Positions 15,665-24,413 of a DNA stretch of 64,000 nucleotides are shown piece by piece. The translations under genes were made by a program, and so were the position numbers. Position 1 is the first letter of the stretch, and each line of letters opens with the position of its first letter. Under the pieces are notes generated by a model. It saw nothing but the letters and a program-made list of their open reading frames with translations. It made no database searches and had not been told where the DNA came from. The DNA is from Antribacter gilvus (lineage in GTDB: Bacteria; Actinomycetota; Actinomycetes; Actinomycetales; Cellulomonadaceae): positions 186,001 through 250,000 of the forward strand of contig NZ_QXTH01000009.1 of NCBI RefSeq assembly GCF_003946865.1. Direction: 5' to 3'.

Positions 15665-16240
15665 TCAGTCAGTCGGCTGGTGCTCGTCGCGTCGGATGAT
15701 CGTCTGCACGGCGTCGGCAAGAACTGGCCCCGCGATGGAGCACCAATAGTCCACCTCGTCGCGGTCTGGCAGGGGGTAGAACATGTCGTTCCTCCCGAGC
15801 CGTTCCCGTACGGCCTCCGGGCTGTAGAGGATCGCGAACTCCTCGTCGTACGGTGGCTGGCCGGCGACCCACGACTGGACGACGGCGGACGCGCGGCGGT
15901 GCATCTGGTTCCGGACGTCGTCCGTGAGGAGTTCGGGCGTCATCCGGGTTCCGAACCGCGAGCTGGCGACGGCCCAGGAGTCATAGCTGTAGGTGGGGGC
16001 GAAGCCGACATCCGCCCGGACGCTGATCGCCTTGGAGACAGGCCCGTCCACGATGAGTGAGTGGGCCCGGGATGGCCGGGCGTACTGGAACCAGACCCGC
16101 GCGGCGGACAGGCCGCTCGAGAGGACGCGCTGCCAGCCGTCGCGATCAGAGACCGGCACCATCCCGAGCGGCTCGAGGTGGGGAGCCAGACCGCTGCGCA
16201 CGGCACGCTTGACGGAGCGCAGATCGAGGAAGTCAGGCAT
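15665..16240 (-). CDS. Hypothetical cytoplasmic protein
   Basis: The 191-residue protein starts MPDFLDLRSVKRAVRSGL and has an alpha/beta composition without signal or membrane segments (for example GWQRVLSSGLSAARVWFQYA). It resembles the small uncharacterised proteins of DUF4304-like type, but I cannot assign it firmly. CAAGAT 12 bases before the ATG may be its -10 box. The gene stands alone between the decayed fusion and the P450 gene. Confidence 0.55.
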   Translation of the reverse strand: MPDFLDLRSVKRAVRSGLAPHLEPLGMVPVSDRDGWQRVLSSGLSAARVWFQYARPSRAHSLIVDGPVSKAISVRADVGFAPTYSYDSWAVASSRFGTRMTPELLTDDVRNQMHRRASAVVQSWVAGQPPYDEEFAILYSPEAVRERLGRNDMFYPLPDRDEVDYWCSIAGPVLADAVQTIIRRDEHQPTD

Positions 16241-16463
16241 GACGTCATCTTGCCTGTCATCGGTGATGGACCTCGCCCCGGGGCTAACGGTGGCCTGTCC
16301 TCGGCTGGTTGCTGAACGCGGAGCGAGCTCCACGGCGAGTATGGCTAGACTGCCGCCCGCGTCCAGAATGCCGGTTTGATCCCACGCCTGAATGCCCCCT
16401 TGCCGGCGACGGCGCTCGCGATCGTCGAGCCATCGATCCGATCGCACGGTGAGAGGACTTCGC

Positions 16464-17801
16464 ATGCTCGGTCTGGACGGCAAGCCGGCTCCTGTGGCGG
16501 GAGCCCCGACAGCACGCAGTGCCGTAGCGGGAAGCGGTCCCGCGGCGGGCGACCACGTCCCGTCGTCGGCCCGGTCGCCGGTGCGCCTGTACGAACCGGC
16601 GCAGGTTCCGCTGCTCGCAGACGTGCTCTCAGCGCGTGACGTCACCGCCGCCTGGTCCGGGCTGCGAGAGGGGTGGGGAGACGTCGCCCCGGTCGAGCTG
16701 GGGCCGGGGGCGCGTGCGTGGCTGGTGACCGGGTACCAGACCATCGTCATGCTCGCCAGGAACTCCGGCATGGTCACGGCCGAGACCAGCGCCTGGAACG
16801 GTGAGCCACGCGGGCCGTTGCCCGCACCCCTGCGCTCGTCGTTCCGGACGTGGGCCGGTTCGAGCGTGGAGGCGGAGGACGGGCAGGCCCACGCTCGGCT
16901 GCGCGTCCCCTTGGACGAGGTGCTCGACGCGGTCGACGCGGCCGAGGTCGACCAGGTTGCTCGGGCCGTGTGCGACCGGCTGGCCGACCGGCTGAGCGGC
17001 CTGGAGACGGCAGACCTGATGCGCGAGTACGTGGCACCCGTGGCGCACCTCGTCTTCGGCACGGTCCTCGGCCTGGACCGTGAGACCGGCCAGCAGGTGT
17101 TCGAGCTCGCGGACGCGCTGGCGCGCGGTGAGGGCGATGCCTCGAGCATCGACGAGCTGAGCTTTCTGCTCGGTGGGCAGGCGATGGGCCGGGGCGCGGA
17201 CGGCGGTCTCACGCCCGTCGGCCTGCTCGCGCGGCATCGGGCCTACGAGGTCGCCGACGAGGCGGTGCTCGGCATGCTGTCCCTGGTGACGGGCGCGAGC
17301 CTGGGCCTTCAGGCGTGGCTGGGGCAGGCCCTGCTCCTCGCCCTGACCGACCAACGGTTCTTCCAGCGGCTGACCGGCGGGCGGCTCGGGATCGACGAGG
17401 CGCTCGACGAGGTGTTGTGGGACGCGTCCCCGGTGACGGCCTTGGCGCCTCGGTTTGCTCTCAAGGAGGGCCACCTGCTCGGCGAGGACACCTACGTCGA
17501 GCGCGGGGACGCGGTCCTGCTCGCGGTCGGGGCGGTCGCCTCGGACCCACGGATCCGTGGCGACGGCTCGTGGGACGGGCTCGACAACCGGGCTCATCTG
17601 GCGTGGGGCGTGGGTTCGCACCGGTGCCCCGCGTCGCGGCAGGCCCGCCTGATCGTCCGGACCGCCGTCGAGACCCTGCTCCGCCAGGTGGAACCCGTGC
17701 TCGCCACGAGCGCCGAGGAGATCCGCTGGGCCCCCGACCTGCGGTTCCGCCGCCCGGAGTCGCTGCCCGTCACCCTCCGCCCCACCGGCGCAGGCACCTG
17801 A
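16464..17801 (+). CDS. Atypical cytochrome P450 lacking the ExxR arginine
   Basis: The 445-residue protein has the heme-binding loop HLAWGVGSHRCPASRQA with the Cys ligand at 388, but Trp replaces the usual Phe of FGxGxHxC. At the K-helix the normally invariant ExxR reads E316-V-L-W319, so the Arg is lost. The acid-alcohol pair of the I-helix is also not evident in LVTGASLG. The CYP157 family of Streptomyces is a known group with a Trp at this place. The start at 16464 follows GAGAGGACTT. A sulfotransferase follows after 76 bases, suggesting hydroxylation then sulfation of one small molecule; that link is inference. Confidence 0.82.
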   Translation: MLGLDGKPAPVAGAPTARSAVAGSGPAAGDHVPSSARSPVRLYEPAQVPLLADVLSARDVTAAWSGLREGWGDVAPVELGPGARAWLVTGYQTIVMLARNSGMVTAETSAWNGEPRGPLPAPLRSSFRTWAGSSVEAEDGQAHARLRVPLDEVLDAVDAAEVDQVARAVCDRLADRLSGLETADLMREYVAPVAHLVFGTVLGLDRETGQQVFELADALARGEGDASSIDELSFLLGGQAMGRGADGGLTPVGLLARHRAYEVADEAVLGMLSLVTGASLGLQAWLGQALLLALTDQRFFQRLTGGRLGIDEALDEVLWDASPVTALAPRFALKEGHLLGEDTYVERGDAVLLAVGAVASDPRIRGDGSWDGLDNRAHLAWGVGSHRCPASRQARLIVRTAVETLLRQVEPVLATSAEEIRWAPDLRFRRPESLPVTLRPTGAGT

Positions 17802-17877
17802 TCCTTCCCGCCCTGCCGTCCCTGGCGGCCCGTTCTGCGCGACCGAGCGCAGTGACCAGTACCGACAAAGGAGAACG

Positions 17878-19092
17878 ATGAGCCACACACCCCGCATCAC
17901 CCGCGCGCTGAACACGGTGCTGGGCCCGGTCATCAAGGGCTATGAGGATCCGGTGAGATCCTGGGCGAAGGCTGTAGCGCAGATCGAGAAGAAGGCGGGT
18001 GCCGAGGACCGCGAGTTCGCCGACGGGCTCGGCAGGGTCGTCCAGGGCGCGGCCGAGATTCCTCAGCTGTCGCCGGTCGGCTGGTTCCTCATCACCGCCG
18101 ACATCAAGGGCAGGTACGTCAACCGGCTGCGGGTCAACCGGGTGCTGGCCGAGCACCCGGAGGTCGCCGACGAACCGATCACCGCCCCGGTGGTCGTGTG
18201 CGGGCTGCCGCGGACCGCCACCACCCTGGCCCACCGGGTCGTGTCCGCCTCGCCCGAGCACCGGGCGCCGCTGCTGTGGGAGATGCAGAGCACCGGGCTG
18301 GAGGATCCGCAGGCGGCTCGGAAGATCATCAAGCAGCTCGAGCAGGGCGTGTCGCTGACGGAGAAGCTTGCGCCCGACATCTCGGACATGCACCCGATCA
18401 CCGTCGACAAGCCCGAGGAGTCGATGGTCGTGCTGCCGCACGGGTTCCACTGGGAGATCATCCACGGCCTGATGCCGTCCTACCGCGAGTGGCTTGCGGG
18501 TCACGACACGACGGCGGACTACGTGTACCTCAAGCAGTGCCTGCAGGTCCTCCAGCACGGGCGCGAGCGCAAGCGGTGGGTCCTCAAGTATCCGGGGCAC
18601 CTGGCGGACATGGACACGATGCGGACCGTGTTCCCCGACGCCACGTTCGTGTGGACGCACCGCGACCCGGTCACGGTCATCGGCTCCACCTGCAGCCTCA
18701 CCGAGACTCTCTGGAGGGTGTACCAGCACGACGTCGACCGGCAGGAGATCGGCCGGTTCGTCCTGGACCTCCTGGTCGCCCAGGTCGAGCGCGGCCTGGA
18801 GCTGCGCAGGCAGCTGCCGCCGTCGTCGATCGTGGACGTGCCCTATCACAAGCTCAGCGCCGACCCGTTCACCGAGGTGCCCCGGCTGTACGCCGCGATC
18901 GGTGCTGCCTGGACCACGCGGGACCAGGAGAACCTGGCCGACGTGATCGCCCGACCCCGCGGGTCGGCCCCGCACCAGTACGACCTGTCCCTCTACCTCG
19001 ACCCGGCCGAGGTCGAGGAGACCTTCGCGCCGTACAACCGGCTGCTGGACCGCCTCGACCTGCGCGATGCGGAGCCGGCCGTGGAGCTGTGA
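17878..19092 (+). CDS. Sulfotransferase family protein
   Basis: The 404-residue protein carries the PAPS-binding 5'-phosphosulfate loop CGLPRTATTLAHR near residue 105 and the 3'-phosphate block WTHRDPVTVIGSTCSL near residue 260. It would move a sulfate group from PAPS to a hydroxyl or amine acceptor in the cytoplasm. AAAGGAGAACG precedes the ATG. It lies just downstream of the atypical P450 and is probably in the same transcript. No PAPS synthesis genes are in the window. Confidence 0.87.
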   Translation: MSHTPRITRALNTVLGPVIKGYEDPVRSWAKAVAQIEKKAGAEDREFADGLGRVVQGAAEIPQLSPVGWFLITADIKGRYVNRLRVNRVLAEHPEVADEPITAPVVVCGLPRTATTLAHRVVSASPEHRAPLLWEMQSTGLEDPQAARKIIKQLEQGVSLTEKLAPDISDMHPITVDKPEESMVVLPHGFHWEIIHGLMPSYREWLAGHDTTADYVYLKQCLQVLQHGRERKRWVLKYPGHLADMDTMRTVFPDATFVWTHRDPVTVIGSTCSLTETLWRVYQHDVDRQEIGRFVLDLLVAQVERGLELRRQLPPSSIVDVPYHKLSADPFTEVPRLYAAIGAAWTTRDQENLADVIARPRGSAPHQYDLSLYLDPAEVEETFAPYNRLLDRLDLRDAEPAVEL

Positions 19093-19095
19093 CGG

Positions 19096-19833
19096 CTAGC
19101 TCGTTGGCCGGACGTAATCCCGGAAGCGTGCGTAGTAGCGGTCCTGGTACGTCCGAAAGGTATCGCGGAGGAAGCCCTTCTCGTTCGGGTACTCCGCCAG
19201 ACCCCGGTAATAGAAGTACTTGTCCTCGTCGAGGACGATGAACGGCATGATCCCGGCCCCGAGGCACTGCTCGAAGAGGATGATCCGGCCGATCCTCCCG
19301 TTGCCGTCCTGGAACGGGTGGATCGCCTCGAAGCGGTGGTGGAAGTTGCAGACGTCCTCGAACGTCATCGCCTCGGGGTCGGGATAGTGGGCAAGGAGCT
19401 CCGCGACGGCGCCGTCGACCTCATCGGGCGGAGTTGTCTCCAGGTCGCCCACCATGTTGGGCAGACGTTTCCAGCCTCCGACGACGAACCATTGCCGGTC
19501 GGAGTCGGCCGTCGCCTGCTTGAGTATGCGGTGGTACTCCTTGATGCGGTCCGCTGTGAGAGGAGTACTCACCGCATCGAGCATGCGGTCGAAGAGGCGG
19601 AAGTGGTTCGTCATCTCGACGACGTCGTCCACGCTCGCCACGCCCTCGACGGTGCGGGTCTCGTAGAGGTAGCGCGTCTGCTCCTCGGAGAGGCGACTGC
19701 CTTCGATCCGGTTGGAGTTGTACGCCATCAGGACCTGGTTGAGGTGGTACAGGCCTCCGGGCAGCCGGGACGCTCGCTGCTCGAGCAGCGTTTCCCGGAA
19801 CTGCGTCGCGTCGATCGCATACTCTTCGGCCAT
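19096..19833 (-). CDS. Fic family protein (class II-type, self-inhibited)
   Basis: The 245-residue protein has the complete Fic core HPFQDGNGRIGR (residues 172-183), with the catalytic His172, so it could transfer AMP from ATP onto a hydroxyl side chain of a target protein. The N-terminal inhibitory helix motif S40-NRI-E44-G45 matches the (S/T)xxxE(G/N) consensus, placing it in the group where the inhibitory helix lies in front of the Fic core. No separate antitoxin gene is needed or seen. It is convergent with the sulfotransferase gene and starts about 75 bases from tRNA-Asn. Confidence 0.9.
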   Translation of the reverse strand: MAEEYAIDATQFRETLLEQRASRLPGGLYHLNQVLMAYNSNRIEGSRLSEEQTRYLYETRTVEGVASVDDVVEMTNHFRLFDRMLDAVSTPLTADRIKEYHRILKQATADSDRQWFVVGGWKRLPNMVGDLETTPPDEVDGAVAELLAHYPDPEAMTFEDVCNFHHRFEAIHPFQDGNGRIGRIILFEQCLGAGIMPFIVLDEDKYFYYRGLAEYPNEKGFLRDTFRTYQDRYYARFRDYVRPTS

Positions 19834-19856
19834 CGAAGAGGATCCTTCCCGGATAA

Positions 19857-19891
19857 GGAAAGAGCCTCCTGTCGAGGACAGAAGGCTTTCC
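19857..19891 (-). terminator. Hairpin terminator between tRNA-Asn and fic
   Basis: GGAAAGCCTTCTGTC pairs with GACAGGAGGCTCTTTCC on the minus strand, with one bulge, 18 bases downstream of the tRNA. It probably ends the tRNA transcript. Confidence 0.6.
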
Positions 19892-19908
19892 AGGCTTGAT
19901 GCCCAAAG

Positions 19909-19981
<73 letters not shown>

Positions 19982-20034
19982 AGGCGTCCACTCGTCCGAT
20001 TCCGGTCGAGCGGCCGGAAGAAACTCTAGCAGGT

Positions 20035-20571
20035 TCAGGCGGGTAGTCCGGACGCATCTCGGACACGTGCTTCAGCGGCGTCGATCACACGCGCGACCGT
20101 CGGGTCGTCGAGGTCCACACCGGGTCCGGCGACGGCCTGCGAGAACAGCTCGCCGCCCGCAGTGCGCCGCACGGCGACCCGTGCGGTGCGGCCGCCGGAG
20201 AGCGCGACGGGCTCAGCGTGCACCACTGACCACTGCACCCGCTCCCGCACCACCTGCGGCAGGGAGGTGCGCTGGTCCGCCACGAGCGGGAGCTCGAGCG
20301 GGGGAGCGGCGTCCACCCACTCCACGGTCAGGACCGACGCCTCCGGGTCGAACGCCGCCCGGTCCACGTCGCACCACGCCCGCTGGACGACGACGTCCCG
20401 CTCGCCCTGGTCGCCCGGCTCACCTGCGGCGACGATCACCAGAGCAGCTCGGGTGGCCACGGCCCAGAGCCCGTCGGTGGTCTCCGCCTGGGCGAGCGGG
20501 GTGTCGGCGCCTGCCGAACGGAGGGTGCGTCGGACGGCGTCGGGCAGGCGGGGACGGGCGAACCACGGCAT
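20035..20571 (-). CDS. Conserved hypothetical protein beside tRNA-Asn
   Basis: The 178-residue soluble protein starts MPWFARPRLPDAVRRTL and has alternating beta-strands (GLWAVATRAALVIV, SVLTVEWVDA) and a helical C-terminus (VARVIDAAEARVRDASG). I recognise no catalytic motif. TACGGT (20583-20578) 12 bases before the ATG suggests a leaderless transcript. It lies immediately upstream of tRNA-Asn on the same strand. Confidence 0.65.
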   Translation of the reverse strand: MPWFARPRLPDAVRRTLRSAGADTPLAQAETTDGLWAVATRAALVIVAAGEPGDQGERDVVVQRAWCDVDRAAFDPEASVLTVEWVDAAPPLELPLVADQRTSLPQVVRERVQWSVVHAEPVALSGGRTARVAVRRTAGGELFSQAVAGPGVDLDDPTVARVIDAAEARVRDASGLPA

Positions 20572-20708
20572 GGCGTCACCGTACCCGGGACGGGCGGGAC
20601 GCGACCGCGGAGCCGACACGCCGGAGGGCTCGCCGAATCGATTCAGCCGGGCCGGACAACCTCCGCATTCGAGTCGAACCTGGCCGTCCGTTGTGTCACG
20701 ATCGTCGC

Positions 20709-20844
20709 ATGCCGCCAGCCGGAGGAACGCAGGAGGCGGCCCGGGCCTGGGTGGTCGGGATCGACCTCGGAGGCACGGGCTCGCGGGCCCTCGCCGTGCA
20801 TCTCGGCGGGAAGTACGCGACGGCGGCAGGCCGGGCCCACGCAG
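20709..20844 (+). pseudogene. Frameshifted 5' end of the BadF-type kinase gene
   Basis: From ATG 20709 the frame encodes VVGIDLGGTGSRALAV, the phosphate-1 loop that belongs at the N-terminus of the kinase continued at 20845. The match then breaks off, between about 20810 and 20845 (around CCGGGCCC), and the rest of the protein is in the +1 frame. One extra base there (or two missing) separates the halves. It may be a real mutation or a sequence error in a GC-rich run. CACGAT (20697-20702) may be its -10 box. Confidence 0.65.
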
Positions 20845-22251
20845 GTGGCCGGGGGCCGGAGCGACGCGATCGACGTGGTGACGGACCTCTGCCGCCACCT
20901 CGTGAGCGGGCTGGCCGCCGCCCGGCCGCGCGACCCGCAGATCGTCGCCGCCGCGGTGGGCATGCGCGGCATGAAGGCTCTGACCACCGCGAAGACGCTG
21001 GACGTGCGTGCCCTCCATGAGGCGCTGGCCCACGAGCTGGGCACGAGACGGACGGCGGTCGCGAGCGACGCGGTCACGGCGCACGTCGGCGCGCTGGGCG
21101 GGCTCGGCGGTGCGGTGGTCGCCGTCGGCTCGGGTGCTGTCGCCGTCTCGAACGACACGGACGGGCGCTGGTTCCTCACCGACGGCCTGGGCCACCTCGC
21201 GGGCGACGAGGGCAGCGGCCGGTGGATCGGCGAGCAAGGGCTCAAGGCGGCCCGGCGTGCTCACGAGGGCCAGAAGAACGGCGCCCACTACTCGCTCGTG
21301 CGGGCGGCGCTGCACCACTTCGGGCCCGACGAGCACTGGGGCGCCCTCGGGCAGCGTACCGACCAGCAGAGCCTCCTCGCGGGGTTCGCCCGCGACGTCG
21401 TGACCGCCGCGCGCGACGGCGACCCCGCCTGCCAGGGGATCCTCGACGACGCTGCCCGCCTCCTGGCAGGCAGCCTGCTCGCGGCCCTCGACCGGGGCCA
21501 GGTGGTGCCGCGCGTGGCGACCACCGGCAAGCTCATGGACCTCGTCCCGGAGCTGCGGGCCGAGGTCCTGGCCCACGTGCTCCGCGCGCGGCCCGACGTC
21601 GCGGTGCAGCCGACCGTGGGAACGCCGCTCGACGGCGCGCTCGACCTGGCGCGGCGGCTCGCCGGGGACGGCGACACGGTCCCGCCGACCAGCCCGTACC
21701 TCAACGTGCGCGTCGGGCCCACGCAGGACACGGAGACAGCGCGGGCCCTGGTGCCGACGGGCGTGGACCCGGCGACGCTGCGCGACGTCGTCGAGACCCA
21801 CGACGACACCACCGCCGCGCGCACTGTCCCGGCCCGGGCAGGGACCGTCTGGAACGTCGAGGTCTGGACCGACGACGAGTGGGCGGAGAGCCAGAAGGCC
21901 GGCTACGCCCACCAGGTGGCGCCGCCCGCGGGGTTGCGCGGCACGTTCCGGCTCGCGCCGGGCACAGTGACCGTGGGCCGGGTGACGGCGGGCGGCGAAC
22001 CCGGCTCATCGCCCGACGTCGCCTGCGACGACGAGGGCGTGTCCCGCAGGCACTGCGAGATCCTCGAGGACGGCGACGGGCTCTGGGTCCTCGACACAGG
22101 ATCGCGGAACGGCACGTTCCTCGCCCCGCCCGGGCAGGTCCCCGGGGCGGGCAGGCTCCCCCTGGGGGAGAAGATCCCCGTCGCCGACGGTGCCAGCGTC
22201 TTCCTCGGCGCGTGGACCCGGCTGGACCTCCGGGCCGAGCTGGCGTCGTAG
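20845..22251 (+). CDS. BadF/BadG-type ATPase/sugar kinase domain fused to FHA domain (main part)
   Basis: The open frame gives 468 residues. Residues 1-265 match the BadF/BadG/N-acetylglucosamine kinase fold, with VAVGSGAVAVS and the block GHLAGDEGSGRWIGEQGL. After a connecting region, the last 100 residues form an FHA domain with the phosphothreonine-binding pattern GRV ... SRRHCEI ... GSRNGTF. The fusion would link a sugar-kinase-like ATPase to Ser/Thr-kinase signalling. The true N-terminus with the phosphate loop is in another frame just upstream (20709-20844), so the gene is frameshifted here; the GTG at 20845 is only the first start in this frame. Confidence 0.7.
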   Translation: MAGGRSDAIDVVTDLCRHLVSGLAAARPRDPQIVAAAVGMRGMKALTTAKTLDVRALHEALAHELGTRRTAVASDAVTAHVGALGGLGGAVVAVGSGAVAVSNDTDGRWFLTDGLGHLAGDEGSGRWIGEQGLKAARRAHEGQKNGAHYSLVRAALHHFGPDEHWGALGQRTDQQSLLAGFARDVVTAARDGDPACQGILDDAARLLAGSLLAALDRGQVVPRVATTGKLMDLVPELRAEVLAHVLRARPDVAVQPTVGTPLDGALDLARRLAGDGDTVPPTSPYLNVRVGPTQDTETARALVPTGVDPATLRDVVETHDDTTAARTVPARAGTVWNVEVWTDDEWAESQKAGYAHQVAPPAGLRGTFRLAPGTVTVGRVTAGGEPGSSPDVACDDEGVSRRHCEILEDGDGLWVLDTGSRNGTFLAPPGQVPGAGRLPLGEKIPVADGASVFLGAWTRLDLRAELAS

Positions 22252-22319
22252 GCTCTCGGCGGTGCGGGACGGCCGACGCCTCCCGCACGCCACCGGCACG
22301 GCCCAGGAAAGGCGGCGCG

Positions 22320-23357
22320 ATGCGCGCAGTGATCTTCGACGCCATCGGCGCGACCCCCGAGGTGCGGGACGTCCCCGAGCCCGTCGCGCCCGACGGCGGT
22401 GTCGTCGTCCAGGTCGCCGCGACCGGGCTCTGCCGCAGCGACTGGCACGGCTGGGCCGGCCACGACGAGATCACCCTGCCGCACGTGCCCGGCCACGAGC
22501 TCGCCGGCGTCATCGCCGAGGTCGGCGCAGGGGTCACGCGGTGGTCCGTGGGCGACCGGGTGACCGTGCCGTTCGTCTGCGGCTGCGGTCGCTGCGAGTG
22601 GTGCGCCCGGGGCGACGCCCAGGTGTGCCCCGAGCAGCAGCAGCCCGGCTTCACGCACTGGGGCTCGTTCGCCGAGCGGGTCGCGCTCCACGCGGCGGAC
22701 GCGAACCTCGTCGCGATCCCCGGGTCCGTGAGCTTCGAGGCGGCCGCCGCCCTGGGCTGCCGGTTCGCCACCGCCTACCGCGGGCTCGTCGGCCGCGCGC
22801 GGCTGTCCGCGGGGGAGTGGGTGACCGTCGTGGGCGCCGGGGGCGTGGGCCTCAGCGCCGTCATGATCGCCGTCGCGCTCGGCGCTCGCGTCGTCGCCGT
22901 CGACCGGAACCCTGAGGCGCTCGCGGTCGCGACGTCGCTGGGTGCGGAGGCGGTCGTCGTCGCGGACGGGAGCACGGACGTGGCCGCTCGCGTGCACGAG
23001 CTGACCGGCGGCGCCCACGTCGCCGTCGACGCCGTGGGCAGCGAGCAGACCTGCGCCGACGCGATCCTCAGCCTCCGTCGGCGCGGCCGTCACGTGCAGA
23101 TCGGGCTCCTGCCGCCCGTCGTCGGGCACCCGCGGGTGCCGATGGCGCGCGTCATCGGGTGGGAGCTCGACGTGCTCGGCAGCCACGGGATGGCCGCCGC
23201 CGACTACCCGGGGATGCTCGCGCTCGTCGAGGACGGCCGCCTGCGGCCGCACGACCTGGTCGAGCGGATCATCGGGCTGGAGGAGGCCGCGGAGCTGCTG
23301 CCCGCGTTCGACCGCGCGACGGTCGCGGGCATGACGATGATCCGGCCGAGCGCGTGA
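22320..23357 (+). CDS. Zinc-dependent alcohol dehydrogenase
   Basis: The 345-residue medium-chain dehydrogenase has the catalytic zinc site (GLCRSDWHGW and GHELAGVIAEVGAGV), the structural zinc cysteines in CGCGRCEWCARGDAQVC, and the nucleotide loop GAGGVGLS. The Asp of AVDRNPEAL indicates NAD preference. It would oxidise an alcohol in the cytoplasm; the substrate is unknown. AGGAAAGG stands before the ATG at 22320. It is 68 bases downstream of the kinase-FHA gene and convergent with the WYL regulator. Confidence 0.9.
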   Translation: MRAVIFDAIGATPEVRDVPEPVAPDGGVVVQVAATGLCRSDWHGWAGHDEITLPHVPGHELAGVIAEVGAGVTRWSVGDRVTVPFVCGCGRCEWCARGDAQVCPEQQQPGFTHWGSFAERVALHAADANLVAIPGSVSFEAAAALGCRFATAYRGLVGRARLSAGEWVTVVGAGGVGLSAVMIAVALGARVVAVDRNPEALAVATSLGAEAVVVADGSTDVAARVHELTGGAHVAVDAVGSEQTCADAILSLRRRGRHVQIGLLPPVVGHPRVPMARVIGWELDVLGSHGMAAADYPGMLALVEDGRLRPHDLVERIIGLEEAAELLPAFDRATVAGMTMIRPSA

Positions 23358-23364
23358 GCGCGCC

Positions 23365-24306
23365 TCACCTGGCGTACCGCGCCACCAGCTCCGTGCCGAT
23401 CTGTGCCAGCTCGGCTCGCACCTCTGCCGGCTCGACCACCTCGACCGCGTCGCCCCATCCGGCCAGGCGCTCCGCGATCGACCGGTGGAGGTGCGCTGCG
23501 ACCCGCACGCGCACGCGGCCGTCGTCCGCCGGCCCCTCGACGTGGCAGTGCTGCCCGAACTGACGACGCAGGACGTGCACCACGTCCTCCCTGATGAGCA
23601 CGGTCGCGCTGACGACCGCCCGGCGCTGCTCCGTCTCGGCGACCACCTGCCGCCAGACCTCCTCCAGGGCGAGGTCGTCCGGGCGGTGGGCGGGCTCGTC
23701 GGTCACCTCCGCCGCGACGACCCGGTCCACGCGGAAGGTCCGTCGTCCGCCTTCCGTCCCGGCGACGAGGTACCAGACGCCGCCCTTGTCGGCGAGCCCC
23801 CAGGGGTCGACGAGCCGCCGGGTCGTCTCCCCGGAACGGCCGGCGTAGGTCAGCCGGACCTGGCGTCGCCGCACCACGGCGTCCTCGAGGGCGTCCGCGT
23901 GGGCCGGCCGCAGCGCGCGTCCCGCCGCTCCCCACCCGGCCGGGTCGACGACGACGGCGTCCGCCGCGGCCTCGGCGTCGGCCCGGAACGGACCGGGGAG
24001 GGCGCGGACGAGCTTGCGCAGCGCGGAGCGGACCGCCGGTGTGCCGGACGGCCCGGCGAGGAGGAACAGCGCCCGCGCCTCCGCCGACGTGAGCCCGGAG
24101 AGGTCGGTGCGCGCGCCGCCCACCAGCGACCACCCGCCGCCGCGGCCCGCCTGCGGGTAGACAGGCACGCCCGCGGCGGAGAGCGCCTCGAGGTCGCGGC
24201 GGGCGGTCGCCACGGAGACCTCCAGGTCGGCGGCCAGCTCCGCGGCGGTGACCCGGCCGCGGGACTGCATCAGCAGGAGGGTGGCGATGAGCCGGTCGGC
24301 GCGCAT
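23365..24306 (-). CDS. HTH-WYL transcriptional regulator
   Basis: The 313-residue protein has an N-terminal HTH_11-type winged helix (TAAELAADLEVSVATARRDLEALSAAG) and a WYL domain (about residues 140-215, with DPWGLADKGGVWYLVAG), then a WCX-like C-terminal region. WYL proteins sense ligands or single-stranded nucleic acid. It is divergent from the VOC gene, and a perfect 10-5-10 palindrome lies between them, so repression of both genes is likely. It is convergent with the dehydrogenase gene. Confidence 0.88.
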   Translation of the reverse strand: MRADRLIATLLLMQSRGRVTAAELAADLEVSVATARRDLEALSAAGVPVYPQAGRGGGWSLVGGARTDLSGLTSAEARALFLLAGPSGTPAVRSALRKLVRALPGPFRADAEAAADAVVVDPAGWGAAGRALRPAHADALEDAVVRRRQVRLTYAGRSGETTRRLVDPWGLADKGGVWYLVAGTEGGRRTFRVDRVVAAEVTDEPAHRPDDLALEEVWRQVVAETEQRRAVVSATVLIREDVVHVLRRQFGQHCHVEGPADDGRVRVRVAAHLHRSIAERLAGWGDAVEVVEPAEVRAELAQIGTELVARYAR

Positions 24307-24324
24307 GCCGAAAGTCTGTCAGGA

Positions 24325-24349
24325 AAAGTGCTCAGTGGATGAGCACTTT
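24325..24349. promoter_or_regulatory. Palindromic operator between the WYL and VOC genes
   Basis: AAAGTGCTCA and TGAGCACTTT form a perfect 10-base inverted repeat around GTGGA. It is only 18 bases from the WYL start and 64 from the VOC start, the right place to control both. Confidence 0.7.
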
Positions 24350-24413
24350 GAGCGAGAAGGTGGAGTCATCGCCCGGCAACCGGCCGGACGGACGAACCAG
24401 GGGAGGACCCACC

